Positions 33,355 through 42,008 of a stretch of 42,041 nucleotides of DNA are shown here, one piece after another. Numbering within the stretch: the stretch's first letter is position 1; each line of letters starts with the position of its first letter. The notes under the pieces are model-generated. The model saw only the letters and a program-made list of their open reading frames with translations. It was not told the DNA's origin and did no database searches. Origin of the DNA: Dehalococcoidia bacterium (GTDB lineage Bacteria; Chloroflexota; Dehalococcoidia; DSTF01; JACRBR01); NCBI GenBank assembly GCA_021462855.1, contig JAJTXQ010000014.1, positions 1-42,041 on the forward strand. Direction: 5' to 3'. Both the position numbers and the translations under genes were made by a program.

Positions 33355-34626
33355 CTACTGTCGGCCGCCAAACGTGCGGCCGCGCACCCGTCTCCATGAT
33401 TCCTTTAACAACCTGTCGAGCACATCGTCGACGGTGATCGCTCCGAGAAAGCTCCCGGCTTCATCGACTACGGGGATGGCGAGCAAATTGTACTCGGCGA
33501 TGAGTTCAGCGGCATCCTGCGGATCCTCCTCCGGCTCGACGGTCACCGGCTCGCGCGTCATCACGTCGCGCACCAGCGCGTCGGGCGGCGCGATCAGCAC
33601 CTGCCGCATGCTCAGGACGCCGGTGAGCCGGCCATCGTCGACGACGAAGAAGTAGTAGCCGAAATCCGGCGCCTCCTCCTGCATCGTGTACCAGGTGCGC
33701 GCCTCCTCCACCGGGCGGTCCGGCGCAATCGTCAGCACGTTCGTCGTCATGATGCCGCCCGCGCTCTCCGGGTCGTACTCCAGCAGCCGGCGGACCGCCT
33801 CGGACTCGTGTTCCTCCATCTCGTCGAGCAGCTGCGCTGCGCGGGGCTTCGGGACCATCGCCAGCACGTCGGCGGCCTCGTCGGGCTCCATCTCTTCGAT
33901 CAGGTCCGCCGCCTGCTCGACGGGCATCACGCTCAGCAGCTGCGCCTGTTGCTCCGTCGACAGCTCTTCGAGCGTGTCGGCCGCCTGCTCTTCATCGAGC
34001 GACGACAGCACCTCGGCGCCCTCCTGCTTGCTCAGGGCGGAGACGATGCGCGCGAGCTCCTGCGGGCGCAGGCGGCGCAGCTGGTCGTGCCGCGCCTGCA
34101 ACCGCAGCGACGGCGTGTCCGTCATCAGGTACTCGATCTCGCGCCAGTCGGCGAGCAGCCGGCCCTCGAGCCGCGGCCGCATGACGCCCGGCAACAGGCG
34201 GCGCAAGATCGCCCGCCCGCCCGTGTCGAGCGCGACGACCCGATAGCCGTCGGGCCAGCGCGACAGGTACAGGTCGTTGACCCGCACGACGCGCGTGCCG
34301 CGAACGTCGATCACCTGCCGGTCGAGCACATCGCGCGAGAGGAGCATCTCGCCGTCGCGCTGGCCGAAGCGCTGCACGTCGACGCGGCTCGAACTGAGCC
34401 GCACCTCGCCCGGCTTGATCTCGGCGATGTGCGACGACGGGATGAAGAAGTCGCGTCCCCCCGCGCGCGAGACGACGCCCGTGACGAGCGGGTACACGCC
34501 CTCCTGCCACCGCGCGATGACGTCCTTGACGCGCGCGAACCGCTCACCCGCCGCGTCGAGCACCGGCGCGGAGACCACCTCGGACAGGGCAATGAGTTCG
34601 CTGCTCGCCGGAGCGGCCTGCGCCAT
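33355..34626 (-). CDS. PRC-barrel/MgtE-N/CBS-domain protein
   Basis: 423 aa, no membrane helices. Domains: PRC-barrel-like repeats at about 10-90 and 95-160 (SEVVSAPVLDAAGERFARVK and VLDRQVIDVRGTRVVRVND), an MgtE N-terminal superhelix at about 195-290 (LVSSLDEEQAADTLEELS-type repeats, EEMEPDEAADVLAMVPKPRA), then two CBS domains (YDPESAGGIMTTNVLTIA and ALVRDVMTREPVTVEPEEDP). In MgtE these parts sense cytosolic Mg2+ and gate the pore, but no pore is present here. The Nramp-like gene follows directly, so I infer a Mg2+-sensing partner. GGAGG 7 bases before the ATG. Confidence 0.9.
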   Translation of the reverse strand: MAQAAPASSELIALSEVVSAPVLDAAGERFARVKDVIARWQEGVYPLVTGVVSRAGGRDFFIPSSHIAEIKPGEVRLSSSRVDVQRFGQRDGEMLLSRDVLDRQVIDVRGTRVVRVNDLYLSRWPDGYRVVALDTGGRAILRRLLPGVMRPRLEGRLLADWREIEYLMTDTPSLRLQARHDQLRRLRPQELARIVSALSKQEGAEVLSSLDEEQAADTLEELSTEQQAQLLSVMPVEQAADLIEEMEPDEAADVLAMVPKPRAAQLLDEMEEHESEAVRRLLEYDPESAGGIMTTNVLTIAPDRPVEEARTWYTMQEEAPDFGYYFFVVDDGRLTGVLSMRQVLIAPPDALVRDVMTREPVTVEPEEDPQDAAELIAEYNLLAIPVVDEAGSFLGAITVDDVLDRLLKESWRRVRGRTFGGRQ

Positions 34627-34676
34627 GGCGTCGCCTCCCGGCTGAGGGTACGCCCGCCCGGAGCCCCCGGCAACCG

Positions 34677-35456
34677 TCAGTACTGCTTCAGGAACGCCAC
34701 GAGCTTCGCCTCGAACGCGCCGGCGTACTCGCTGTCAAAGAGCTCGGTGCCGTGTTCTTCACCCGGGTAGACCACCTGCGCCTTCGGGTCCGGCGCAGCC
34801 TCCATGAACTGCTCCTGGCTGCGGATCGCGGGCACATCGCCCTCGCTCGAGATGAACAGCTTGGGCGCGGTGATCTTCTTCGACGGCTCGAGCGCGTCGA
34901 GGTACTGGAACTCGGCCGGCGCCGAGATCGCGACGACGCCTGCCACCTTCTTCTCCGCTGCGAGGATGAGCGACGCCGTGCCGCCCATGCTCGCGCCCAC
35001 GAGGAACACCTTGTCGATGCCGCGCTCATCCGTCATGTAGCGATACGCGGCATCGAGGTCGAGCGCGATCTTGTCGAAGTCCTTCTCCCCCGTCGACTCG
35101 CCGTAGCCGCGGAAGTCGAATGTCAGCACCGTAAACGCGCCATCCTCTGCGAGCCGCGTGGCGAACGGGAACCACGACGTCTGGTCCGACGGCCGCATGT
35201 GCGCGAGGATGACGCCGGTCGGCCCCTGTCCGAAGATGCGCGCGTCCAGCGTGATCGGCGGCGGATCTTCGTCGTCGGGCACGGGCGTTTCGCTGAACTT
35301 CGCGTCGAATGACACGCGCGTTGCGACGGCCTCGGCGGTGTCCACCACCTCCGGCGACGGCGTCGTCTTCGTCGGCTGGCCGCACGAGGCGACAAACGGC
35401 AGCGACAGCACCAGTCCGGCGATCAGCGAGTGGCGCGGCATCCAGCCGATGCGCAT
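34677..35456 (-). CDS. lipoprotein alpha/beta hydrolase
   Basis: 259 aa. Signal peptide with lipobox PFVASC, then a linker of about 30 residues and a hydrolase fold: VILAHMRPSDQTSWFPFATR, TFDFRGYGEST, nucleophile elbow VFLVGASMGGTASLILA, acid KLFISSEGDVPAIRSQ and His in YPGEEHGTELF. It would act on the outer face of the membrane on an ester or lipid. Its ATG overlaps the argG stop (ATGA), making translation coupled to arginine synthesis for no evident biochemical reason. Confidence 0.86.
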   Translation of the reverse strand: MRIGWMPRHSLIAGLVLSLPFVASCGQPTKTTPSPEVVDTAEAVATRVSFDAKFSETPVPDDEDPPPITLDARIFGQGPTGVILAHMRPSDQTSWFPFATRLAEDGAFTVLTFDFRGYGESTGEKDFDKIALDLDAAYRYMTDERGIDKVFLVGASMGGTASLILAAEKKVAGVVAISAPAEFQYLDALEPSKKITAPKLFISSEGDVPAIRSQEQFMEAAPDPKAQVVYPGEEHGTELFDSEYAGAFEAKLVAFLKQY

Positions 35457-36709
35457 CAGGCGCCCTTGTCTCCCTGGGGCTCGGGCGTGCCAAGCTGGAA
35501 CGGCTGCTCGCCGTCCGCGAGCAGCTGCGAGCGCGCCTGCTGCTGCACCGGCAACCCCCAGATCTTGATGAAGCCGAGCGCGCTGTTGTGGTCGTACTGG
35601 TCGCCGCGGTCGTACGTGGCGAGCTGGTAACTGTAGAGGCTGCGCGGCGACTTCTTGCCGACCGCCACCGCCTGCCCCTTGTGCAGGCGCATCCGCACCG
35701 TGCCGGTGACGTGGCGCTGTGTGCTCTGCACGTACGCCGCGAGGTCCTGGTGGTGCGCCGTGAACCACAACCCGTTGTAGATCAGGTCGGCGTACTCCTG
35801 CCGCAGCGAGTTCTTCGTGCGCAGTTGCGGCTTGGACAGCGTCAGCTGTTCGAGGGCCTCGTGCGCGGCGTGGAGCGTCCACGCGGCCGGCGCCTCGTAG
35901 ATCTCGCGCGACTTGATGCCGATGAGCCGGTCCTCGACGAGGTCCGTACGGCCGATGCCGTGTTCGCCGGCCCACTGGTTCAGCGTCTGCACCAGGGTCA
36001 CGCCGTCCATCTCATGACCGTCGAGCGTCGCCGGGCGCCCGTGCTCGAAGCCGATCTCCACCTCGCGCGGCGCATCGGGCGCATCCGCCACCGAGCGCGT
36101 CCACGCGTACACGTCCTCCGGCGGCGCGGCCCACGGGTCTTCGAGCACGCCCGCCTCGATGCTGCGGCCCCACAGGTTCTCGTCGGTGCTGTACGGCGAT
36201 TCCTTCGTCGCCGGCACGGGGACGCCGCGCTCCGCGGCCCACTCGATCTGCTCATCGCGGCTCATGCGATGCTCGCGCACCGGCGCCACGATCTCGAGGT
36301 CGGGCGCGAGCGCCTGCGTGCTGACATCGAACCGCACCTGGTCGTTGCCCTTGCCGGTGCACCCGTGCGCGATCGCCGTCGCGCCTTCCTCGCGCGCGAC
36401 ATCGACCAGCATCTTCGCGATGAGCGGGCGGCCGATCGCCGTGGCGAGCAGGTACTGGCCTTCGTACACGGCGCCGGCCATCAGCGCCGGGAACGCGAAG
36501 TAGTCGATGAACGGCTGCTTGCCGTCGCGCACGATCGCCTTGACCGCGCCGATCTCCATCGCGCGCGACTCGACCGTGCGAAGGTCCTTTTCGTTCCCGA
36601 GGTCGATCGTCAGCGCGACGACCTCGTACCCGCGCTCCTCCTGAAGCCAGCGGATCGCGACCGACGTATCGAGGCCGCCTGAGTAGGCGAGGACAACCTT
36701 CCTGGTCAT
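35456..36709 (-). CDS. argG: argininosuccinate synthase
   Basis: 417 aa. It condenses citrulline and aspartate with ATP cleavage to argininosuccinate in arginine synthesis. N-terminal KVVLAYSGGLDTSVAIRWLQ contains the PP-loop SGGLDTS. Others are AIAHGCTGKGNDQVRFD, VREHRMSRDEQIEWAAERG and YSTDENLWGRSIEAGVLEDP, all intact. The ATG at 36709 has AGGAG just upstream. No argH, argF or argD is adjacent in the window. The C-terminus has an extra tail (GLPVQQQARSQLL...), which is normal for this subtype. Confidence 0.97.
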   Translation of the reverse strand: MTRKVVLAYSGGLDTSVAIRWLQEERGYEVVALTIDLGNEKDLRTVESRAMEIGAVKAIVRDGKQPFIDYFAFPALMAGAVYEGQYLLATAIGRPLIAKMLVDVAREEGATAIAHGCTGKGNDQVRFDVSTQALAPDLEIVAPVREHRMSRDEQIEWAAERGVPVPATKESPYSTDENLWGRSIEAGVLEDPWAAPPEDVYAWTRSVADAPDAPREVEIGFEHGRPATLDGHEMDGVTLVQTLNQWAGEHGIGRTDLVEDRLIGIKSREIYEAPAAWTLHAAHEALEQLTLSKPQLRTKNSLRQEYADLIYNGLWFTAHHQDLAAYVQSTQRHVTGTVRMRLHKGQAVAVGKKSPRSLYSYQLATYDRGDQYDHNSALGFIKIWGLPVQQQARSQLLADGEQPFQLGTPEPQGDKGA

Positions 36710-36761
36710 GCGGGCTCCTGGCGTGCGGGCAGCGCGGTACCGCCCGATGCGGACGCGATCA

Positions 36762-36790
36762 GTTGTACGCAATCGCGCCTACGGGTGCAA
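36762..36790 (-). promoter_or_regulatory. promoter of argG
   Basis: TTGCAC (36785-36790), a 17-base spacer and TACAAC (36762-36767) on the minus strand. A leader of about 50 bases then reaches the argG Shine-Dalgarno. No ARG-box palindrome was recognised. Confidence 0.5.
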
Positions 36791-36805
36791 ACACGCGCGA
36801 CCCAT

Positions 36806-36834
36806 CAAGAAGCCCGCCGTGTGGCGGGGTTCTT
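36806..36834 (-). terminator. hairpin terminator downstream of DUF1015 gene
   Basis: A 12-bp stem with one G-G mismatch (arms CAAGAAGCCCGCC and GGCGGGGTTCTTG, loop GTGT) lies 80 bases beyond the DUF1015 stop and just before the argG promoter. No T-tract. Confidence 0.55.
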
Positions 36835-36914
36835 GGTCGTCGTGCGGGGTCGCCGCTACGGCCCGAAGGGCGCCGGCGGCGGCAGGCGGCACCAGCCGCG
36901 CCGCGCTTGCCCGG

Positions 36915-38198
36915 CTACACCGGTCGCAGGACGAGGCCGGTTGGGAGCTTGGGGTAGAAGTACGTCGATTTCTGCGGCATGCGGCCGCCGGCGTCGGCGA
37001 CGGCCCCGATCTGCGCGACGGGCGTCGCATTGAGCAGGAACGCCATCCGCGCCGCGCCGCGCTCCACCGCCGCGCGCGCTTCCGACTCGTCCTGCGTGTA
37101 CGTCACGGCGCCGCCCGCCGCCAGCGCCGCGTCGTCGATGCCGAACACGTCGCGCAGGATGCCGTACTGCAGCACGTTCACGTCGAGCCGCTTCCACGCG
37201 GCTGACTCGCCGGCCGGCATCAGCGACTCGACTCCGGCGCGGTCGGCGAGCGTCAACAGCGACGCGCCGCCGCCATCGCCAATCCCGAACGCGACGAACG
37301 CGCTGTCGCCGGCCCGCGCAGCATCGGCGAGTGCGCCCGCAGCCTGCTCCGGCGCGACCGCGGCGACGCGAAAGCGCCGGGCGATGCGCGCCCGCGCGTC
37401 GTCCGGATACGCCGGCGGCGTCACGAGCCGGTGCGTCGGCAGCACGAGCAGGCCCGGGTCGCTGAAATGCGTCAGCGCCATCAGCACGAAGTTCGACGGC
37501 TCGTCGCCGGTCCATGCGCCCCCCGCCGCGCGCTGCTCGTCGCGGAACGCCAGCGCCGTCTCGTAGCGATGATGGCCGTCGGCGATGTAGACGTCGGCAT
37601 CGGCGATGCGCGCGGCGAACGACGCGATCGCGCCGGCATCGGTGATCGCGCCCAGCGAGTGATGCTGGCCGTCGGCCTCGAACCCGGCGAGCGGCGCGCC
37701 ATCGGGCGGTGGCTCGAACGCCGTGCCGCGCTCGCGGAAGATGCTGTACACGGGGCTCACCTGCGTGTGCGTCGCGCGGAGCAGGTCCAGGCGGTCCGCC
37801 TTCGGGTTCGACAGCGTGCGCTCGTGCGGCTTGATGATGCCGGCGTCCCACGGTTCCAGTCTCAGCGCGACGAACCACTGCCTGCGTTCGTAGCGCACGC
37901 CGCCCCACGTGAACGATTGGCGATACGCGTACACCGCGGGCACGTCGTCGAGCGCGAGCACGCCGGCGTCGCGCCACGCGCAGAGGTCGCGGGCGGCACG
38001 GGTGTAGCGGTTGTCCGCCTCGCTGTCTGTCTCGCGCGTCTCGCCGTACTCGACACGGACGATGTTGTGCGGGCTGCGTCCGTACAGCGCGCGCTGCTCG
38101 GCGGGGGAGATCACATCGTACGGCGGCGCGATGTTCTGCGCGGGGTCGGCGAGCGCGGCGTCGTAGCGGAGCGCGCGAAACGGGCGGACTTCGGCCAT
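36915..38198 (-). CDS. DUF1015 family protein
   Basis: 427 aa. Family landmarks: N-terminal VRPFRALRYDAALADPAQNI and APPYDVISPAEQRALYGRSP, HNIVRVEYGE, IIKPHERTLSNPKADRLDLL, then IADADVYIADGHHRYETALA. The conserved GHHR/HERT groups look like an active site but the molecular function is not established; some members sit near serine/thymidylate or cell-wall genes. It starts 5 bases after TATACT, so it is likely leaderless, and its promoter is back to back with that of the HIT gene. Confidence 0.92.
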   Translation of the reverse strand: MAEVRPFRALRYDAALADPAQNIAPPYDVISPAEQRALYGRSPHNIVRVEYGETRETDSEADNRYTRAARDLCAWRDAGVLALDDVPAVYAYRQSFTWGGVRYERRQWFVALRLEPWDAGIIKPHERTLSNPKADRLDLLRATHTQVSPVYSIFRERGTAFEPPPDGAPLAGFEADGQHHSLGAITDAGAIASFAARIADADVYIADGHHRYETALAFRDEQRAAGGAWTGDEPSNFVLMALTHFSDPGLLVLPTHRLVTPPAYPDDARARIARRFRVAAVAPEQAAGALADAARAGDSAFVAFGIGDGGGASLLTLADRAGVESLMPAGESAAWKRLDVNVLQYGILRDVFGIDDAALAAGGAVTYTQDESEARAAVERGAARMAFLLNATPVAQIGAVADAGGRMPQKSTYFYPKLPTGLVLRPV

Positions 38199-38203
38199 GC
38201 AGG

Positions 38204-38209
38204 AGTATA
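38204..38209 (-). promoter_or_regulatory. -10 box of leaderless DUF1015 gene
   Basis: TATACT on the minus strand, 5 bases before the ATG at 38198. Confidence 0.55.
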
Positions 38210-38263
38210 GGTGCGCCCTTCGCGATGGCGGTAGCGCGTCTGTGCCGAAGCTGGCGCCCTCCG

Positions 38264-38269
38264 TATCAT
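38264..38269 (+). promoter_or_regulatory. -10 box of leaderless HIT gene
   Basis: TATCAT, 5 bases before the GTG at 38275. This supports the GTG rather than an upstream ATG at 38197. Confidence 0.5.
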
Positions 38270-38274
38270 GCGGC

Positions 38275-38604
38275 GTGCGCTACTACTGCGTGTTCTGCGA
38301 GATCATCGACGGCCGCGAGCCCGCGCGCTTTGTGCACCAGGACGAGGATGTCGTGGCGTTCCATAACGTGCTGCACTGGGTGCCGGTGATGCTGCTCGTC
38401 GTCCCGCGCCAGCACATGATGCAGGGCGAGCTGTGGACATCGCCGCTGATGGCGAAGGTCAGCGCCGTTGCCGCGCAGCTGGGCGCGGAGCACTGCCCGC
38501 GTGGCTTCCGCATCCTGAGCAACTTCGGCACCGACGCGATGCAGAGCCAGCCGCACGCGCACGTCCACGTCATCGGCGGGACGTTCCTCGGCGAGTACGC
38601 TTAA
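38275..38604 (+). CDS. HIT-family nucleotide-binding protein
   Basis: 109 aa from GTG 38275, giving the typical opening YYCVFCEIIDGREPARFVHQ (C-x-x-C zinc pair). Then DVVAFHNVLHWVPVMLLVVP, and the signature QSQPHAHVHVIGG (H-x-H-x-H) near the C-terminus. Hint-like proteins hydrolyse aminoacyl-adenylates or phosphoramidates such as AMP-NH2. Length is normal. Its stop overlaps the convergent membrane-protein stop within a TTAA. An upstream ATG at 38197 would overlap the divergent gene and add non-conserved residues. Confidence 0.9.
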   Translation: MRYYCVFCEIIDGREPARFVHQDEDVVAFHNVLHWVPVMLLVVPRQHMMQGELWTSPLMAKVSAVAAQLGAEHCPRGFRILSNFGTDAMQSQPHAHVHVIGGTFLGEYA

Positions 38605-38837
38605 CGGCGGTCGCGCGCCCAGCGCCAGGCGAGCGCCGCTGCCGCCGTGTAGCACGCCGCGGCCAGCGCCAGCGCCACGACCCACGACCACGACGGCATG
38701 AGCGCGCCCTCGCAGCCACAGCCGTTGCTCCGCCAGTCCAACCCCAGGTACGTGAGCCAGGCCGCCGGCGCGAGCGCGAACGCGACGCCCGCCAGCGGCA
38801 GCCAACGCGGGACTTCGCCGCCCGCGTGCGCGCGCAT
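38601..38837 (-). CDS. small two-helix membrane protein
   Basis: 78 aa with two hydrophobic helices (LPLAGVAFALAPAAWLTYLG and WVVALALAAACYTAAAALAW). The exposed loop has WRSNGCGCEGALM, a Cys-Gly-Cys possible metal or disulfide site. The ATG overlaps the RNase PH stop (ATGA), so it is translationally coupled to it. No family recognised; conservation next to rph would need comparison. Confidence 0.7.
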   Translation of the reverse strand: MRAHAGGEVPRWLPLAGVAFALAPAAWLTYLGLDWRSNGCGCEGALMPSWSWVVALALAAACYTAAAALAWRWARDRR

Positions 38838-39571
38838 CACCGCTCGATGCCGATCTGCGACAGCGCCCCGCGCTGCGCGACGTTCAGCTCGCGGATCCCC
38901 GCCGCCGCAAGGTCGATGATACGGTCCATCATCGCGCGCTCGAACGCGGGGCCCTCGGCGGTGCCCTGCACCTCGACGAAGCGCCCGTCGTCGGTCATTA
39001 CGACGTTGAAGTCGACCTCGGCCGCCGAATCCTCGACGTAGTCGAGGTCGAGCAGCGCCTCGCTCTCCACGACGCCGACGCTGACCGCGCCGACGAGGTT
39101 GTGCATCGGCAGCGCCGACACCACGCCGTCGCGCACGAGCGTCTGCAGCGCCTGCGCGAGCGCGACGCACGACCCCGTGATCGCCGCCGTGCGCGTGCCG
39201 CCATCGGCCTTGATCACGTCGCAGTCGACAAGAAAGCTGCGCTCGCCGAGCAGGTCGAGGTTCGTCACGCTTCGCAGCGCGCGGCCGATCAGCCGCTGGA
39301 TCTCCTGCGAACGGCCGCTCTGACGTCCGCGCGCCGCTTCGCGGTCCGTGCGGGTGTTGGTCGAACGCGGGAGCATGCCGTATTCGGCGGTGACCCAGCC
39401 GCTGCCGCCGCCGCGAAGGAACGGCGGCACGCGATCCTCGATGCTGACCGTGCAGAGCACCCACGTCTCGCCGAACCGCACCATCGCCGACCCCTCGGCG
39501 TGCGAGAGAAACCCGGGCTCGATGCTCACCGGGCGCAGCTGGTCGGGCCGCCGCCCGTCATGTCGTGCCAA
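38837..39571 (-). CDS. rph: ribonuclease PH
   Basis: 244 aa. A phosphorolytic 3'-exoribonuclease trimming tRNA 3' ends. The TTG at 39571 has AAGGA 7 bases upstream and gives [20 protein letters not shown], the family start. Motifs are [54 protein letters not shown], and the phosphate/catalytic region [20 protein letters not shown]. All look intact, unlike the well-known truncated rph of E. coli K-12. It starts 16 bases after comEC's stop. Confidence 0.95.
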   Translation of the reverse strand: MARHDGRRPDQLRPVSIEPGFLSHAEGSAMVRFGETWVLCTVSIEDRVPPFLRGGGSGWVTAEYGMLPRSTNTRTDREAARGRQSGRSQEIQRLIGRALRSVTNLDLLGERSFLVDCDVIKADGGTRTAAITGSCVALAQALQTLVRDGVVSALPMHNLVGAVSVGVVESEALLDLDYVEDSAAEVDFNVVMTDDGRFVEVQGTAEGPAFERAMMDRIIDLAAAGIRELNVAQRGALSQIGIER

Positions 39572-39587
39572 TGCCGTGTCCTTCCGT

Positions 39588-41963
39588 CTATCGGCGCCAG
39601 AGCCGCACGCCGTCCGTCTCCACGTGCACGCTGCCCGCCTCCGCCGTGACGATGATATCGCCGTGCGCCGCGAGGCGCTCGACCACCTCGGGCGCGGGAT
39701 GCCCGTAGCGGTTGCCCGCGCCGGCGGAGACGATCGACATCGCCGGCGCCACGGCGCCGAGAAACGCATCCCCGGTCGACGTGGCGCTGCCGTGGTGCGC
39801 GACCTTCAGCACGTCGGCCCGCACGGCGGTGCCCGAGGCAAGGATCTCACGTTCGGCGGCCGCCTCGATGTCGCTGGCGAGCAGGAACGCGACATCGCGC
39901 CAGCTCACGCGCAGCACGAGCGCGCGGTCGTTCGGGTTGCCCGGCGGCCTGCCATCGCGCGGCGGCCATAGCACGTCGACGCTCACGCCATCGCCCAGGT
40001 CGATCGAGTCGCCCGCGGCGACTGCCTCGATCCGGCGGCCCTCGGCGTCCACTGCCGCACGGAACGCCGCCGCGACGGCGCCGTCTCCGGCGACGCCGCC
40101 GGCGATGACGCGTCGCACGTCATAGCGCGCCATCACGTCGATCAGCCCCGTCGCGTGGTCCGCCTGCGGGTGCGTCAGCGCAAGCACGTCAATGCGCCGG
40201 TCGTACCACGCGAGCTCCGCGCCGAGACCGCGCAGCGCCGCGCGTCCCGGCCCGCCATCGACCAGCACGCTCGCGCCGGAGGGCGCTTCGATGAGGATCG
40301 CGTCGCCCTGACCAACATCGAGCACCGTCACCTCGAGCCGCGCAGGCTGCGACGGCCAGATGACGAACCCCACGCTGAACGCGACGGCCACCACGGGCAC
40401 AGCGTATGCAGCGCCACGCGAGAGGCGGCGCCACGCGATCGGCCGCGACTCGCCCAGGTGCGCCGCCGGCGTACGCCTTCCGCGCGGCAGCAACGCGACG
40501 CAGGCCGTGCCAAGCGCCGCGTACGTCGCGATCGCCCACGCCGCGCCGTACCCGTCGATCGTCACGGACGCGCCGGGGAGGGCCGCGAACCAGCGCGCCA
40601 CTGCGAGCCAGTACGTCAGCAGCGCGTACGCGGGCGCCCCGGCGGCGAGGTGCACCCCCGGCAGCAGCCCGCCGAGCGCGGCAAGCAGCGACGCGCCGAG
40701 TACGGCGGTGAACGCCGGCACGATCAGCATGTTCGCGGGCAGCGCGACGAGGCTCAGCCGCCCGAAGTGCAGCGCCATCAGCGGCGCCGTGGCGAAGATG
40801 GCGGAGAGCGTCACCGACGCCGGGTCGGCGACGAGCGCGCCGAACGGCCGCGGCACCTCGTCGCGACGAAGCAGCCACGCCGCCGCGCTGATCATCCACT
40901 GCCGCAACGGCGCCGCCATGTAGACGATGCCCGCCGTCGCGGCGAACGAGAGCTGGAATGACACGTCGCGCACGATTCGCGGGTCGACCGCGGCCATCAT
41001 CGCCGCGGCAGCGAGGATCGAGGTGATGCCGCTCGTCCGCCGGCCCGACGCGCCCGCGATCACGAGGAGGATGCCCATCACCACCGCGCGCGCGACCGGC
41101 GGCGAGAACCCGACGAGCGTCGCGTACCCCAGCACGGAGGCGATCGACAGCCACAGCGCACGCCGCCGCCCGACGATCCACGCGAGCGCCATCGTGGTGT
41201 ACGACGACACGAGGACGATGTTCGACCCCGACACGACGACCAGGTGCGACGTGTTCGTGTCGTTGAGCGCGGCGGCGGCGCCCGGCGCGAGCGCTGAGCG
41301 CTGGCCCAACAGCACGCCCTGCGCGAGCGATGCCTGCGGCTCCGGCAGCGCCAGCGTGAGCCCGCGCGACAGCTCCCGCCGCACCCGCAACACCCCTCCG
41401 CGCCACGGTGACGGCTCGTCGTGCCCGATGCGGTGTGCGCGCGGATACTCCATCACGCTGCGGATGCCGCGGCGTTCGAGGTATGACGCATAGTCGAAGC
41501 CATCGAGCGACGGCGGCGTTACGAGGTCGCCCTCGAGTTCCAGCACGTCGCCGGCGCGGTGTCGCGGCAGCAGCGGCAGCCGCACGAGCAGGCCACCCGA
41601 CGCACGCGTCCACGTGCCGCTCAGCTGGACCGCGCGCACGTCGACGGACAGGCGTTGTGACGTATCGCCGGACTCAGGGCCGTCGCGCACGACGCCGCGC
41701 ACGCGCATGGCCGGGCCATCGTTGAAGCGCGAGACGGCATCGGACGGCGGCGCGCTGTGCGCGCGCTGTTCGAGCGCGATCCCGCCGGCGAACAGCACGG
41801 GCAGCGCCACCGCCGGCACAAGCGCAAGGCCGCTGCGCCGGGCCGCCGCTTGTGTCATCGCCGCGAACGCGAGCGCAGCCACCAGCGGCCACGCGCCAGC
41901 CCCGAACGTCGCCGACGCAGCGATGCCTCCGAGCAGCGCGGCGGCCCACCAGGCAAGCGTCAT
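39588..41963 (-). CDS. comEC: ComEC/Rec2-type DNA internalisation protein
   Basis: 791 aa. N-terminal membrane segments with a DUF4131-type soluble part (about 30-200), a competence-domain core (about 230-500) of many helices with [17 protein letters not shown] and [20 protein letters not shown], and a C-terminal metallo-beta-lactamase domain (about 530-791) with [37 protein letters not shown] and [13 protein letters not shown]. It forms the inner-membrane channel for transforming DNA; the C-terminal domain may degrade one strand. It is full length. No comEA or pilus machinery is in the window except the TadE/G genes far away. Confidence 0.92.
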   Translation of the reverse strand: MTLAWWAAALLGGIAASATFGAGAWPLVAALAFAAMTQAAARRSGLALVPAVALPVLFAGGIALEQRAHSAPPSDAVSRFNDGPAMRVRGVVRDGPESGDTSQRLSVDVRAVQLSGTWTRASGGLLVRLPLLPRHRAGDVLELEGDLVTPPSLDGFDYASYLERRGIRSVMEYPRAHRIGHDEPSPWRGGVLRVRRELSRGLTLALPEPQASLAQGVLLGQRSALAPGAAAALNDTNTSHLVVVSGSNIVLVSSYTTMALAWIVGRRRALWLSIASVLGYATLVGFSPPVARAVVMGILLVIAGASGRRTSGITSILAAAAMMAAVDPRIVRDVSFQLSFAATAGIVYMAAPLRQWMISAAAWLLRRDEVPRPFGALVADPASVTLSAIFATAPLMALHFGRLSLVALPANMLIVPAFTAVLGASLLAALGGLLPGVHLAAGAPAYALLTYWLAVARWFAALPGASVTIDGYGAAWAIATYAALGTACVALLPRGRRTPAAHLGESRPIAWRRLSRGAAYAVPVVAVAFSVGFVIWPSQPARLEVTVLDVGQGDAILIEAPSGASVLVDGGPGRAALRGLGAELAWYDRRIDVLALTHPQADHATGLIDVMARYDVRRVIAGGVAGDGAVAAAFRAAVDAEGRRIEAVAAGDSIDLGDGVSVDVLWPPRDGRPPGNPNDRALVLRVSWRDVAFLLASDIEAAAEREILASGTAVRADVLKVAHHGSATSTGDAFLGAVAPAMSIVSAGAGNRYGHPAPEVVERLAAHGDIIVTAEAGSVHVETDGVRLWRR

Positions 41964-42002
41964 CGAACGTCCCGCATCGCGAAGTCCCTTCCGCAGGCGG
42001 CG

Positions 42003-42008
42003 ATCCTA
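42003..42008 (-). promoter_or_regulatory. -10 box upstream of comEC
   Basis: TAGGAT on the minus strand, 39 bases before the ATG at 41963 and exactly 6 before an in-frame CTG at 41996. No -35. A mini-ORF with its own AAGGGA (41985-41990) lies in the leader (41960-41977). Confidence 0.45.
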
